A stretch of 64,000 nucleotides of DNA. Origin: Druceiella hillmani (Eukaryota > Arthropoda > Insecta > Lepidoptera > Hepialidae). A program made the position numbers and the translations under genes. The stretch spans positions 45,072,501 to 45,136,500 of the forward strand of contig JAYKKI010000004.1 in the NCBI GenBank assembly GCA_039881145.1, written 5' to 3'. The notes beneath the pieces are model-generated. The model worked only from the letters and a program-made list of their open reading frames with translations. It was not told the DNA's origin and made no database searches. Every line of letters begins with the position of its first letter. Position 1 is the stretch's first letter. This document shows positions 44,820 through 56,806 of this stretch, piece by piece.

Positions 44820-45929
44820 TTCATTTATACACACGTACATTACATTCATGTTCATTTCAAATTTCAATGAATTCACAGACGTGTTTGGAATAATAATTAA
44901 ATTAATTATTTTGCTTGTCTCATTTTTAAAATATAAGTCTAATTTTACGCTAATACGAAACGAAAACACTGTTTCTAATTTATCTTTTTAAAATTTTTGC
45001 ACTTTCTAGTATATTTCGGGTATATATGTACCAAGTGATCGTTTTAAAAATTGATAGTAATTCTCGTTAAATCTTAACATATATGTTATTTTAAAAGGCG
45101 CTTCAAAGTATCTCGACGTATGTGTTAGTGTTTATGTGTTGAAGCATGGCTCCGTTTTAATAAATTTTGACTTGAACAACCTTGGGAAAAATTTTAATTT
45201 ATGAATTCTTTAACGGCAAACTTAAATACCCTTATGTTTGAAAATACCTAAATGTTTATGGAATACTTATATTGTGTATTCTACCTGTATTTGACAAGTT
45301 TTATTTATAACATTAAAAATATATATTTTTTTACAATATAGATTTTGGCAACAATTTACCACCAATCACAATACCACTTTTTATGCTTTTTACCTAGTAG
45401 TCGACTATAAAAGAATGCCAATTTCCTTTAGACTAACATAATCCAGAAAAATAAGAGTTTTTGGATTTGTTAGAGATAATCTTCTAAGTCACTGAAACAA
45501 TTTGAGAATTCGATTTTTTTCTATTAAATATTTAAAATAATATATATGGAGAGAAAATAATAATTCGATACAGTATTTTCGTAGATAAGGTACGGCGTAG
45601 TATAATATTATTATTGATATTCCTTTAGTTTGTGTGTAATGCAAAAACAAGACCAATTCATTATAAGACTCAGTCAAAAATAAAAAAGTATTTTGCAATT
45701 TAAATGTTGGGCTTTAGAGATATTAAAATGTTTCGTTTCGTTCTCTTTTCTCGACGTATTCTGAGAACTTTCAGTGCTGATTGAATGTAGTAAGCATTCT
45801 TTTCACTCACTAATATTTCATAGAACACTTTCTTTTAGCAGTATAAAATTCTAATTATGAAAAGAGATTAATTTTATTTGTTTTGTAAATTTGACAAATA
45901 ATCTATATGCCTTATACACGGTAAGATTA

Positions 45930-46390
45930 ATAAAAAGATTACGCCTCCGCTCAATTTTTACGACCACGGCGGAAGAAGGGTTATGAATGTCACAGGATAT
46001 GTATGTATGTATGTATGTATGTGAGTTAGTTTGTCCCTTGTATAGAGTAAACTAGTGAAGAAATTTCAACAACTGTGGTATCCCTACATTTATCTTGATC
46101 TAGGGATAGTCCTAAGGAATTTAAGGTTACAAATTTCATAGGGTATGTGTGTGTGTAAGTTTGTTTCCGCATACGGATTAAACCAATAAAGTGATCTCAA
46201 TAAATGAGGTGCCCTTAAATTTGTTTGGATCCGTGATTCGGAAACTGTCCCAGAGCGTATATAAAGTTATATAACGTTATTAATTCGCAGGCTATATATG
46301 TAGGTATGTGCTTTTCCGTTATTTTTCCATAGACGGGATTTAGTTTTTCCTCTTGATCTCAAAAATATTTTATCAAATTTATTGTAAATT
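45930..46390 (+). repeat. Diverged tandem repeat seeded with (GTAT)n/(GT)n, about 150-165 bp units
   Basis: Three consecutive units share the layout: rttay-aat-t-cr/cagg, then tatgta- or tgtg-rich microsatellite (about 45997-46022, 46145-46156, 46294-46308), then gttygtttcc-like sequence, then a gggat or cggat step and an aggt- or -tccc-rich end. Starts near a GC-rich flank (cgaccacggcggaagaaggg). I recognise the microsatellite plus rtttgt-ccgtagac-like layout from abundant insect noncoding repeats. No coding. Confidence 0.5.
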
Positions 46391-49300
46391 TATAATTCAG
46401 GCATCAAAAGAAATCTATTGTCATATAGAAGGACATTTAATGTGATTTCATTAGCAGTCCCTCATACCAGTTCCATTGTATTGAATTCTTACTCCATACA
46501 TACTATAACTCTTCCTGTACGAGTATACTTCCTCTTTTTATACTTAGATTTCTCCTAATAACAAGAATACACTCTTTTTTACCGAATATACATAAACAAG
46601 ATAGATCTGAGCACACAACTTGGATAAATGATCGATGGCTTAGATGTGTTGGTGTCGAAAACTGAAGTTTGTATGTTGAAAATTATATAAATATAATTAT
46701 TACAAATAGAAATTTCATTGTGCTATTTTTCTAATTAGTTTGTTAATTGATTTAAAAAATGAGGAGATTCTTAATTTGACTGTATTTTTAGGTTTATCAC
46801 CTCATGTCTCTGGAACTTATAAACCAATTTAAAAGATTAATTTTTTTTATTGGGCTGGTACTTTATTATTTTTTTATTGGGATTTTATTTCATGGTTATT
46901 TTAAGACAATACCATCTTTTAAAATCTTTCATTGTTAATATATATTTTCGTTGCGTACTAATTGTTAAAATATCGTCTATACATTTGATAAAATTATTGA
47001 ACTGGCTATCAGAGACATTATTTTGTATAATTGACATTAGAGATATTTAAGGTACAAATGATTTGGGCGCACATTACAAAGGCAACAGAACACAAAATTA
47101 TCGCTTTAGAGTTTTTGTATATCTGTTTGTGTTTTTATTTATATTCACAAATATATAGTGTAATACTTAGATCAATTGATGGCGCTAGGTATTTTTTAAA
47201 TTGTGTAAGAAAATTTTCCCCTGGACATATATAGGTAAAATGGGCTAAGTTAGAGGTGAAGTGTGGAAAGGTGCAGGAGAATAGGTGCTTCAGAAAGCAA
47301 CCCAAATATGGATAGATGCATGAGGGCAGAAATCACTTTCATTACGTGTATTTATTATAAACTTTGCTTGTGCCATTAACTTGTTTAAAATTGGAATCTT
47401 TTGTAAATTTCTGTCATTTAATTATTTTTTAGAAATTTATTATTGCATCGTATTAATTCGAATTGTATATATCTGATTATCTACAATTGTAATAAAACTG
47501 TGGAAGTAGCTGCACATTGAAAGTTACATTGAAAACATATTTAGAAGGAAATAAGAAATGTAATAGAAAAAAATATTGTTACTGGGTATTAGTACATCCG
47601 TCTGTAAACAGGTTGCATATTTGTACACCACGCAAAAATAGCTGGTGAGTTTTTTATTGGTGGTTTTTGTTTGATTTGGGAAAATATATACAACAAGTTT
47701 TATTGCAATCGACCAATTAAAAAGAAAATATAGCAACTGGACGTTTCGGTAAAAAATGTACTTTGTTATTAAAAATTTACTTTTATAATCATTAAATTAA
47801 ATGGCTTCTTTAAATTACAAATATTAACACATTACAAATCTTAACAAAACCTAAAATTACCCTCTTATTATTTTCTAAATATCCACACGCAAATGAAATA
47901 GCGGGCAATCCTAGTTTAGTTTAAAGGGTTTTATTATAACTGAGCAAACGGCGAGTGTTTTGCATATTTAACATTTTTAGAGTCGTCACATTTTTCATAA
48001 TTTATTTTAAGAGTAATTAAAGTCGATAGTATTCATCAGTCAGAAATTTATTTTCATTATGTTTTTAATGCGTATGTTTCTAAGAAACAAATAATAATCA
48101 TACAAATTTTACGAAGACAAACGATTTGCACCTACCCATGTTTTTTTTGTTAAATTCAAACGACATCTAGTTATTTGTGGTTAATTTTGTTGTATGACAT
48201 TATCAACTCACCTAGTATAAATAGCGCACCTCTTATGGCATGAGAGAAAAATAAGTATTTATTACATGACTAAGGACATATTCTTCGAAGAAAGCACTAA
48301 AATGTGATTGCAAACTTAACCTTTCTCGTATAAATATTTATCAAAATAAAATGACATTGTAAGGAAATGCTACAAGTATAATGGGTGTAGGTTGAACTAC
48401 AGTTCAGTATATTTTTCTTTTTCCGATGAGAATAGAATAAAGTTAAAAAAGTTTTCTTGTTTTAAAAGTTTTTATTAACATTCACGTTATTTGAATACCC
48501 ATATTTTCAAATAAATTTAAAGTGAATTTTTTCGCATTTTGCACCAGCGTCATTTTAAAACTATTCTACCGACTTTGTCCATCTGTGAACTTTGACTGAG
48601 TTTGAATATAAGCTCTTTCGTGTTAAGTTCACTACTGTACAAGTAAGGAACGTGTTTGTCAAAGAGCCCACAAATTTCCTTATATTTCACAAAGTGATGA
48701 TTAGTTAGAACATTGTTTGTTAAAGTGCAAATATCTTGTAAATAATTATCTTATAAGAATTTCCGTATTATTGGAAACGCACCATCAAATTCAATAAAAT
48801 ACAGGGAAATCTAAACAAACAAAAAGTAGATTAAGGAAACGGTTCGCAGAAACATATAATATTGTTAATATTAGAAATCAGTAGCATAATGAGACGAACA
48901 ACTTGAAAGAACGATAAGTAAGACTTCTAAAGAGACCTCGTGAAAACTTTCATTGAGTGTATTAAACCTTTATTAAATATTGTTTATTATCACAAAGTAA
49001 TTTACCTTGACAATGCTTTCTTATATAACTTGTTAAGCAATTACATCGAACGAAGACAAATATTTAGAAAATACGAGTACTCTACGATTCTATTAATTTA
49101 GTATGAATAGATATATACCCAAAGTTATCTTAATACCGAATAGCGCTTAGCAGAATTAAAAACTTTAAATATCACAATTGTGTTTAAAAAAAATGTATAT
49201 ATATTTATATATATATATATATATATATACTTGGCCAATTATACACAATAAAGTACCTATAAAACTAAAGATTTTTCATATTATTTAAATTTTGTGATAT

Positions 49301-49699
49301 TAATTTTATGAACCATATTTTTGTGCAGTAAATGTTAAACAAATTATATCTAAATTGTACTTGGAACAAAGATTGTATGAGTCTAAAATTTACGGCGAAT
49401 AGAAAAATATTATATTCAAAAATATTTCTTACTTCGAACTGCCGTCTACCTAACTCGCCTCATAGATATTATAAATAGTTTGAACAGCGATTTTACCAGT
49501 GATCGATCGAAACGAGATTTATATTTGCGCTAATAAACGTAAACTAGAAAATACAGAAGATTTTTATCAATGAATTGAAAATAGATTAACCCACAATCAA
49601 TTATTTACAATTTATATTTAAAAACCTACGAAATTTTCTCGATAGAAGAGAATTTTTTTTTAATATGTTTTTACCCTATTTTCAAATGGTTTATATGAA
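46391..49699. other. No gene recognised
   Basis: AT-rich with chance open stretches; 47200-47340 is slightly more GC-rich on the plus strand but has no open frame of note. Confidence 0.45.
49197..49230. repeat. (AT)n microsatellite
   Basis: Alternating AT with one ttat interruption. Confidence 0.85.
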
Positions 49700-49951
49700 A
49701 CTAGCTTTTGCCCGTTACTTCGATCGCATGGATAACTAAAATTACTCTCTTGTTCCAACTTCATTGATATATATATTGGTACAATATAAAACACTTTTCT
49801 TTACCGAAAGAATTTGAACAATCAGCGTAACCTTGTGAAAACCATAGTACCTACCAAGCATTTCTTTCGATGAAAAGAATAAAGTAAATATTTTCTAAAA
49901 CTTGCCATATCGAAATAAACGTAGAAATCACACATTATTTATAATATATAG
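49700..49951. repeat. Possible dispersed repeat with actagctttt-gcccg terminus
   Basis: The left edge reads actagcttttgcccgttact followed by tcgatcgcatgga, close to a boundary common in insect genomes (actagcttttgcccgcgact followed by tcgtccgcgtgga), and the right edge is ttataatatataggat. Such boundaries mark 3' ends of LINE/SINE-like repeats read in reverse. Between them I see only AT-rich noncoding sequence. Confidence 0.4.
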
Positions 49952-50689
49952 GATATGAAAAAACTTAAAAGATTACATGAACGGGACATTTTTTATGCTA
50001 AATTCAAATTTATTCTGTAACTTAGCGATGTAAGTAGGTTATCAACATTCGTAAAAGGATGGAAAATGAAATGTATTTTTTTAAAATATAGAAATAAATC
50101 TGCGTGTAGTAATAATTAAGTTTTTCATAAAAATGCCTAATATAAAAAAAAAATAAGTAAGCAAGTTATGAACGATGCATTGATTTGAAAAGTATAACTT
50201 ATTGTTATTAACTGTTCGATATCTTAAAATTTCATAGACCAGAATCAAACTTCCAGCGATTTGTCACACATAAAATTAGTGCATCATTGAAAATTAGGGT
50301 GAGAAAGTGAAGAAATAAAGTCATTCATGTTGGACGTTTAACATCATTTTTCAAAATTCTGAGAGCAAAAACATAAATCTACTACTTCTAGCAACATTCA
50401 GTAATTAATCTATCGTATTTGCAATATTATCGGTTTAATATACAACGTGTGTCCATCAGCTATATTACCATATATTTAATTAGTCCAACTCCTGATCATT
50501 CAACTCCTAGTCATTTTTAAAAATGTTCTTGTCTTTTCCATTAATAAAACTGTTCATTGCAGTTTATTGATTACGAACAATTGCGAAATGCTTCTGGAGA
50601 ACACTTACAAACTTATTGGGCTTAAGTTGTGAGTGTAAGGGACCCCGCGGGATGTCCATGAAAGTATTCGTTAGTGTCAATAATTTCGT
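49952..50689. other. No gene recognised
   Basis: AT-rich noncoding sequence; ggaccccgcgggatgtcc at 50640-50657 is a small GC-rich dyad-like patch. Confidence 0.45.
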
Positions 50690-51104
50690 TATATACAGAA
50701 CTATTGTGTATAATTTCTACTTATTTGAAAATAGCGGTCAAGCTGGTAAGGGGTGAGACACGTAACTATAATAAAACTCACCATTTTAAAGCTCGATATT
50801 TCGTAAACGGATCACTGTATCGAAGAAATGTTCATAACATTCGCTAAATATTTCTTTTAAAAAACTATTCTACGATATCCCATTTAAGAAATCATCCCCA
50901 TTTTACATGTAGAGGAAGTACCCTAAAATACTTGTTTTTAATCATTTTATGTAGGCGCATATTTACTTTGTAGGTATTATAAACATGTATAACCATGCCA
51001 ACTTTCAGCCTTTTAGCGTTAATAGTTTGAGAGTAAACAGTTGTGATGCACAGACGGTCAAACGGAGTGGCAGACAGTGTTACTGAAATATTTATAGTAA
51101 CCAT
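50690..51104 (-). repeat. Probable dispersed noncoding repeat (minus orientation)
   Basis: On the minus strand it opens with ctgtctgccactccgtttga, ccgtctgtgcatcac, aagttggcatgg, then a run with tattttagggta and aaatggggatgat, then tcgatacagtgatccgttta and cgaaatatcgagctttaaa. This is the order of an abundant insect repeat I know by its gtctgtc-rich start and aagttggcatg motif. The 70-codon open frame in it (50892-51104) is probably incidental. Family name and boundaries not known. Confidence 0.45.
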
Positions 51105-51810
51105 TAGTTATCTAGAGCTATATCGTTCCTTATTATTCCGAAGTAATATAATTTTTACTAATTTATATTGATGTACTTAATAAACGTTCATGCGAGGATA
51201 TCGAATAAATGGTAATATTATGAAATATTTTTTCAAAAGACCGGCTTCAAAAAAGTTATTAAAAAGGAAAAAATAATTAACTCAAAATAGGTACCTATTT
51301 ATTTGAGATAAATAAGATACTTATTTTTAAAATTTACAATTAAAATTAATTTATAATGTAAATATAAAACTTTAACTTCTAATGTACTCACCAGTTTCAT
51401 AAGAGACATGTTTCTAATATAAAATTTCATATTTGCTTAAATTGAACGGCAGTGCTGGCACTAACTTAAGTTTAAATACGTACATATTTTGAGTTAATTA
51501 ATTTTCAATTTTTATAACCCATTTTTAAGTCGGTTTTTGAATATATTTTATTTTAGATTTTTTAGGTTATAGTAACATTAATTTTAACAATATAATTAAT
51601 ATTAAAATATTTTCTTTCTTGGAATGTTGTATAATTAGTAAAAGTCACGGACAAAATCTAGTCAATATATAATCTACCCTTTGTCCAAATTTGGTTATCT
51701 CCTTACGAAAGACGTCCGTTTCGTTCTTCACATCCGAAGTTCAATATCAGATTTTGCAAAGTAATAACTAAAATAAATACTAATCAGTAGCAACTATATT
51801 GAATCACGAC
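51105..51810. other. No gene recognised
   Basis: AT-rich sequence between the dispersed repeat and the tandem array. Its right edge (51650-51780) contains gacaaaatctagtc and ttcttcacatccgaag, with no further structure. Confidence 0.45.
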
Positions 51811-52260
51811 TGATTTACTTACCTTCCGTTAAGGAATTGCATTATTCATCTTCGGAACTCATCATCAGACCTTGATCTGGTCGATGGTGCAGTTATTTTG
51901 AAAACTACCAGTAGCAAATACCTTAAATTATGCTTGATTTACTACCATCCGATAAGGAGTTCCATTGTTCTTCTCCAGAAAGCATCATTAGACTCTATCA
52001 CAGTCGATGGTCTAGTTATTTTGCAAAATAACAACTACTGTTAGTAAATATATTTAAACACGGTTGATTTACTAAGACCAGTTAAAGAGTTCCATTGTTC
52101 CTCTCCAGGACTTACCATCAGACCCTGACTTGATAAGTGGAGCAGCTATTTTACAAATTACCTGTAGTAAATATCTTGAAACATAGTTGATATCCTGCCC
52201 TTCGTTAAGGAACTCCATCGTTCATTTCTGAACCTCATCAGATCATGACCGTATTTTTAT
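51811..52260. repeat. Four-unit diverged tandem repeat, period about 123-130 bp
   Basis: Units begin at the ttgattta or ctgattta motif at 51811, 51935, 52065 and 52188 (the last tgatatcct). Each then has a cgttaaggaat/gttaaagagt segment, tccattgttc, ctctccagga or equivalent, catcatcagacc, a gatggtgcag-like step and ttattttg. Similarity is strongest around the gtt-aaggag-tccattgttc and catcatcagac segments. No frame stays open through all units in either direction. Confidence 0.8.
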
Positions 52261-52583
52261 GGACCACCCTGAAAATACCCTCTTTTAAATAAAAAGCTCT
52301 TAAATAAAAAACTCAATCCGCTCGATAAAAAATTATCGCTGAATATACATAAAAGAAATTTTTCACCGAAATTAGACCCATCTCCTTTTTTTGGAAGCTG
52401 GTGAAAACACCTTATATTTTTTTCATTATACCCTACACTAATAATAAATGCATAAATAAAGGCAATTCATCGACAGATAATAGTTTGAATATAATTTTTG
52501 GGATTCTCGTCTGCCATGCCGTTAACGTTTGGCCTATACTGACGTCGACTGGATGCGCCCGGCGTTTGTTTTCTCAAGTGTTT

Positions 52584-52586
<3 letters not shown>

Positions 52587-52627
<41 letters not shown>

Positions 52628-52746
52628 GCATGTATGTATGCGTGGGTTTGTGTATAATACATGCATAGCTACGTCATTGGCATTGTGGCATCAAATATTG
52701 ATACCGTCATTTAGGAAAATTATTTATATTGTACAAATAAAATGAT
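52587..52746. repeat. (AT)n plus 123-bp near-identical repeat, copy 1
   Basis: An AT array (52587-52623) leads into 52624-52746, which matches 55298-55420 without any gap; only two positions differ (gtatg versus gtgtg, and attgtgg versus attatgg). Homology stops abruptly at aaataaaatgat. An AT array directly on the left in both copies and a polyadenylation-like aataaa at the right end suggest a short retroposed or microsatellite-associated element. Upstream, a GC-rich stretch (gacgtcgactggatgcgccc) is present only in this copy. Confidence 0.85.
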
Positions 52747-53899
52747 CACAAAACAAACACGTTACAAAGTATAAAGTCAGGATGTATTTCTTTACTAAAG
52801 GAATTTACTTTTTCGAGAAATAATTACTTTAAATTTTGAATTCGGGGCCTTAACCCCGACTTTCGGTTTGGGTTCAAAACTGCTAGGTGAAATGCTTTTG
52901 TTTTCTCTTGGTCTATATTGTAAAGATGACCGTCTTATTATTTACGCACACTTTTTAAAAGAATTGTCTGAGTCAATTACCTCAAAAATTAATCAATTTA
53001 ATTTACATTATTATTATACCAACACTTTTCTTGTCCACAACTTGATGTGTATTTTGATTTGTATGGAATGTATAGCTCACGTTTACATTGGAATAAACAA
53101 TGTAATGCAATTTTTAATCGATTTCCAACAAGGAGTAGATTTTTAAGATCTCGTATACAATTGCTGTGATAAGGTTGTCTGTTCATCTGTCCGTCTGTCG
53201 CTATGCCTGTAGCTTATGTATGAATAAGAATGAAATTTGAAATTCACAAATATTATATACCAAAAATGACAAAATGTAAAATTTACAATTACTTAAAATT
53301 CGATATCAAACATATAAAGAAGCTAAAAAAATTAGTTATGTTATTTGATATATCTTGTACTGAAACTATAAACACTTAACGGATCTAAATATAATATTTT
53401 AGGAATTTATTGGTAGTGAACCAAATGGTTTTGAGAATTTAAGAAGTTCAAAGAAGAAGAAGAAAACATCGTAGGTAATATTTTACACATTAAAAAATAC
53501 TATTTTTATTTAAAAATTCTTTAATAAAAGTACTCTAAACTCTAAAATTTTTACATTTTTACTTCATAATAAATGTGTATAGAACCTTCATAAAGCGAAT
53601 TTTACTCATATTTAAGAGGTTTATTCTTATGCAAGTTAGGCATATCTCTGGCACCTATAACCCGACTTTAAAGAGTGTGTTTTTGTTAAGGTTATACCAT
53701 GTATATGGAACCACCTTAACAAAAACAGTTTGGCTCCAGAGGTGGACAACTACACTCCACATCAGTTTGCAAATTTCTTTCATAACACGCGTTTGCTGTT
53801 GAAGAAACAATCACAGCACAAGCCGGATGAAGGTCTGATAATAATGCTTACACAAACGGAATTTCTTAACGGTTATTAGCAACCCACTAATGAACAAAT
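52747..53899. other. No gene recognised
   Basis: A short hairpin ggggccttaacccc (52845-52858) and an inverted pair (tttttgttaaggttatacca near 53681 with ggaaccaccttaacaaaaac near 53707) are seen. 53170-53210 has a gtctgttcatctgtccgtct stretch like those that open several insect repeats. No coding sequence recognised. Confidence 0.4.
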
Positions 53900-55130
53900 C
53901 TTTTTTTTTGAGATTAGACATATATTCACATATTAAGCTGACACAATGAACACGGTCCTCTACGCTTTTATTAGTTCAGGTTATATTCCTATAACCTCTC
54001 ATTAGTCTAAGCTTATGTTCAAGCTGCTCTCAATATTTCTTGAAATATTCCCTATTGCTTTTCTGTTTTCCTCAAATGTTTCCTTATGAAGCGGCTAGTT
54101 TAGTCGGCTTTTTCTTCTAAGGGCACCTCTCTAACTAATTATTTTTGGCCGTTAGGTCTGCAAATTTCGTTTTGTCCTTGGCAAGGTGAAAGATTTCGGT
54201 GGCACATAATCCTTGTCTATTCCCGTGATCCAAGCACTTTCTTCTATGACCGACTTTCCTTCTTTCAGCAACTTTAACCCATTATTATTAGTTATAAGAA
54301 ATCGTACCTGTTACGCTTGAGAAGATGTTCCAGATATGCCAATTTACATGTTTTAATGGTTTGCAACAGCTTGCATTTGGAACAACCCGTCGTAGCGCTT
54401 TCCCATTAGTGACTTCTCAGACCAAGATTACATTACGCATCTGTAGCATATTTCGATACATTTCCTGTTTCTTAATATTTCCTGAAATCTTTCTAGCTAT
54501 TCCAAGCCTGAGTGAGTTTTATTTCCGCCTCATTGTCCCAGTTTTAAGTGCGTCAGGTTCCAAGGTACTTATATTTATTTATATATTCTAGTTTTTGATT
54601 CGTTACAAATATGCTCAGTCGGAGATTAAGATTGTTAGAGGTGATTTTAAGTTTCATTTTGGTAGCATTCATTTTGAGGTTAACTTCAACGCTTTACTCG
54701 TTAACCCTATCTATAATCTTATATAACCCCGCTCCCGAAGATGCTGCGTGACCTGTGTTATCAGCATACCTTAAATTAGTAATGAGGCATCTATTGACTT
54801 TAACACCATAGTCCAGGTCATTTAGAACAACCGTCATGATCGCTTCCAAATACGTTTTAAAAAAAATGGTGATAAACTCAACCTATCGCACTCTCACTTT
54901 AATGTTAACCTCTTCACTTTAATCTTGACAGTTTCAAGTTGATTTTAATTCCAGATTCTGTATAACATAAATGTTTTTCTCGTCCCATGTTGTCGAGGAG
55001 CTCAATTAAAACCACTTCATTTTGCTGTGTTGAATGATTTTTTATAATCTAAGAAACAGAAATACATCGTACTGCATATCTTTAGAATTTGGAACTGGAA
55101 CCTGCACAAAGGTGTTTGAGTTAAGTAGGT
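53900..55130 (-). pseudogene. Degenerate RTE-like reverse transcriptase, 3' half
   Basis: Minus-strand pieces in shifting frames match a LINE reverse transcriptase: FLDYKKSFNT (motif A, near 55053-55024), DEKNIYVIQNLEL, YLEAIMTVVLNDLDYGVKVN, LRYADNTGHA (YADD motif with the second Asp replaced by Asn, 54768-54757), IIDRVNE-stop, LKMNATKMKLKI, QKLEYINKYKYLGT (near 54595-54555), then near the end IFHLAKDKTKFADLTA (about 54195-54145). At least eight stops or frame changes lie between them. A T-run at 53901-53909 would be a short poly(A) tail and is taken as the 3' edge. The 5' half is missing. Older than the plus-strand LINE at 32.6 kb, judged by decay. Confidence 0.72.
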
Positions 55131-55219
55131 CTACACACATTTAAATATAAGTTATTAACTAACCACTACTTTTAAGTATTACGCTCTTTAATTGAAAGTC
55201 CAAATTAGTGTCATCATAA

Positions 55220-55222
<3 letters not shown>

Positions 55223-55299
<77 letters not shown>

Positions 55300-55420
55300 A
55301 TGCATGTGTGTATGCGTGGGTTTGTGTATAATACATGCATAGCTACGTCATTGGCATTATGGCATCAAATATTGATACCGTCATTTAGGAAAATTATTTA
55401 TATTGTACAAATAAAATGAT
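55223..55420. repeat. (AT)n plus 123-bp near-identical repeat, copy 2
   Basis: A longer AT array (55223-55297, with one atacat variant) leads into 55298-55420, 121 of 123 positions identical to 52624-52746 by eye. Flanks differ on both sides. It lies about 90 bp to the right of the recognisable end of the minus-strand LINE relic. Confidence 0.85.
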
Positions 55421-56235
55421 AATCCGAGGTAATAAATTTTCATGTCTTCAAAATTGTCAATCATTACAAGAGTATGTTTATTTTTATTAATCTGCGGTAT
55501 TGCTATAATTATATACGTAAATAATATACTATAATAAAACACGTAATTTTTTACACAAACAAATTATAATATTTCCCACATGTAATATTAGGTAAATCGG
55601 TAAGTTGGACATGGATTTTTCAAGAAATGAATCAATATCTACAGTGGTCATGCAGTAAAATCAAAACTTTTTATTTTCAAGAATTTAATGTGTATTAGAG
55701 TGTATTTACTGTATATTTTCCTATGTCTTGTGTGTTTCCAACGTCTTACCTGCTTCCAATGTCTTGCTAATCATTGAATAGTTAAATAAAAACCTATGAA
55801 AAATAAAAAAATAATATTTTTGTTTTTTCTTACGTGACGTATTTAATTCTATAGTATCTAAATAGATCCATATACATAAGAAAACATTAGAATTCCGTGT
55901 GATTCTCTATGTTATTTTTTTAATATGTTACTTTCTAATCATAAAGTTTTTTCGTATTTTAAATGTTATCCGTATAGACGAATAGGATGAGAATAGACTT
56001 TAAGTACGGCAGAGGCTTCGTAACAGCTAAATTCCCCGCCTATTATTGATTGTGGTGAATACTGTTTTTATGAAACCGGACGAGTTTTAGCCCATATCTT
56101 CCAGCACGGAAGTGCATAGACAAAACTTGGTCATAGCACATTTGTTTAAAGTAATTCGGATAGTATAATTAAAATATTTTTTATACATTTTTAATTTTTT
56201 AAAAATATATAAAAAATTATTTAATATATTTTTTA

Positions 56236-56340
56236 AAATAATCCGTACTAAATAGTTTTAAAGTATATCGTATTAAACAGACGTTAATTATAATCCGTAT
56301 TAAATAGATGTAAAATAATTCGTATTAAATAAATATCCGA
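56236..56340. repeat. Diverged short tandem repeat, cgtattaaat units
   Basis: Four units of roughly 25-31 bp share taatccgtactaaatag, tatcgtattaaacag, taatccgtattaaatag and taattcgtattaaataa. Confidence 0.65.
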
Positions 56341-56764
56341 TTTGATTTTCTTAAGGGTAACATCTAATAAAAAAGTGTTTCGATATTCAAACCAAAATTT
56401 AATCAAAAATATTTTATTACTTTAATGGAAATTTATATTAAATTTTATTGTACAAGCAATTCTAGTCTAGGAGAAAAATTAGCGAATAAGTTAATAAACA
56501 GACATTTAGAATGGAGACGGAAGCGGATTCTTATTGCTATCGAGCATTCATATCCGCTTGAAAATGTGTGTTTTCTTCAACAATTTATGACCGACTATAT
56601 TCTGAGGACGTTTGTTGGCTGTCAGTTGAATTTAATTTCAGCTTCATCTGAGAAATATATTTTTTTACGTAGAGTATTGTCTCAGTCTAGTATTTGTCTC
56701 AATTACGCCGTGTAGTTTGTTATTCATACCATATATAAATATTCGGAAAAAAATATCTAATTGT

Positions 56765-56806
56765 AGTAGAAATAATACTACATCACGTAGTTTCATTTAA
56801 TTGTGA
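56765..56806. repeat. 42-bp exact match to the outer arm of the fold-back element
   Basis: Identical to 4153-4194 (agtagaaataatactacatc onward to ttgtga). Nothing else of the element is present: neither the inner arm nor the inverted partner. Confidence 0.75.

Larger units (their letters stand above)
42056..45929. other. No gene recognised outside listed repeats
   Basis: AT-rich. A small cluster of ttcacatgaa variants (42917-42978) and a tandem gagct (43249-43260) are the only other regularities seen. Confidence 0.45.
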
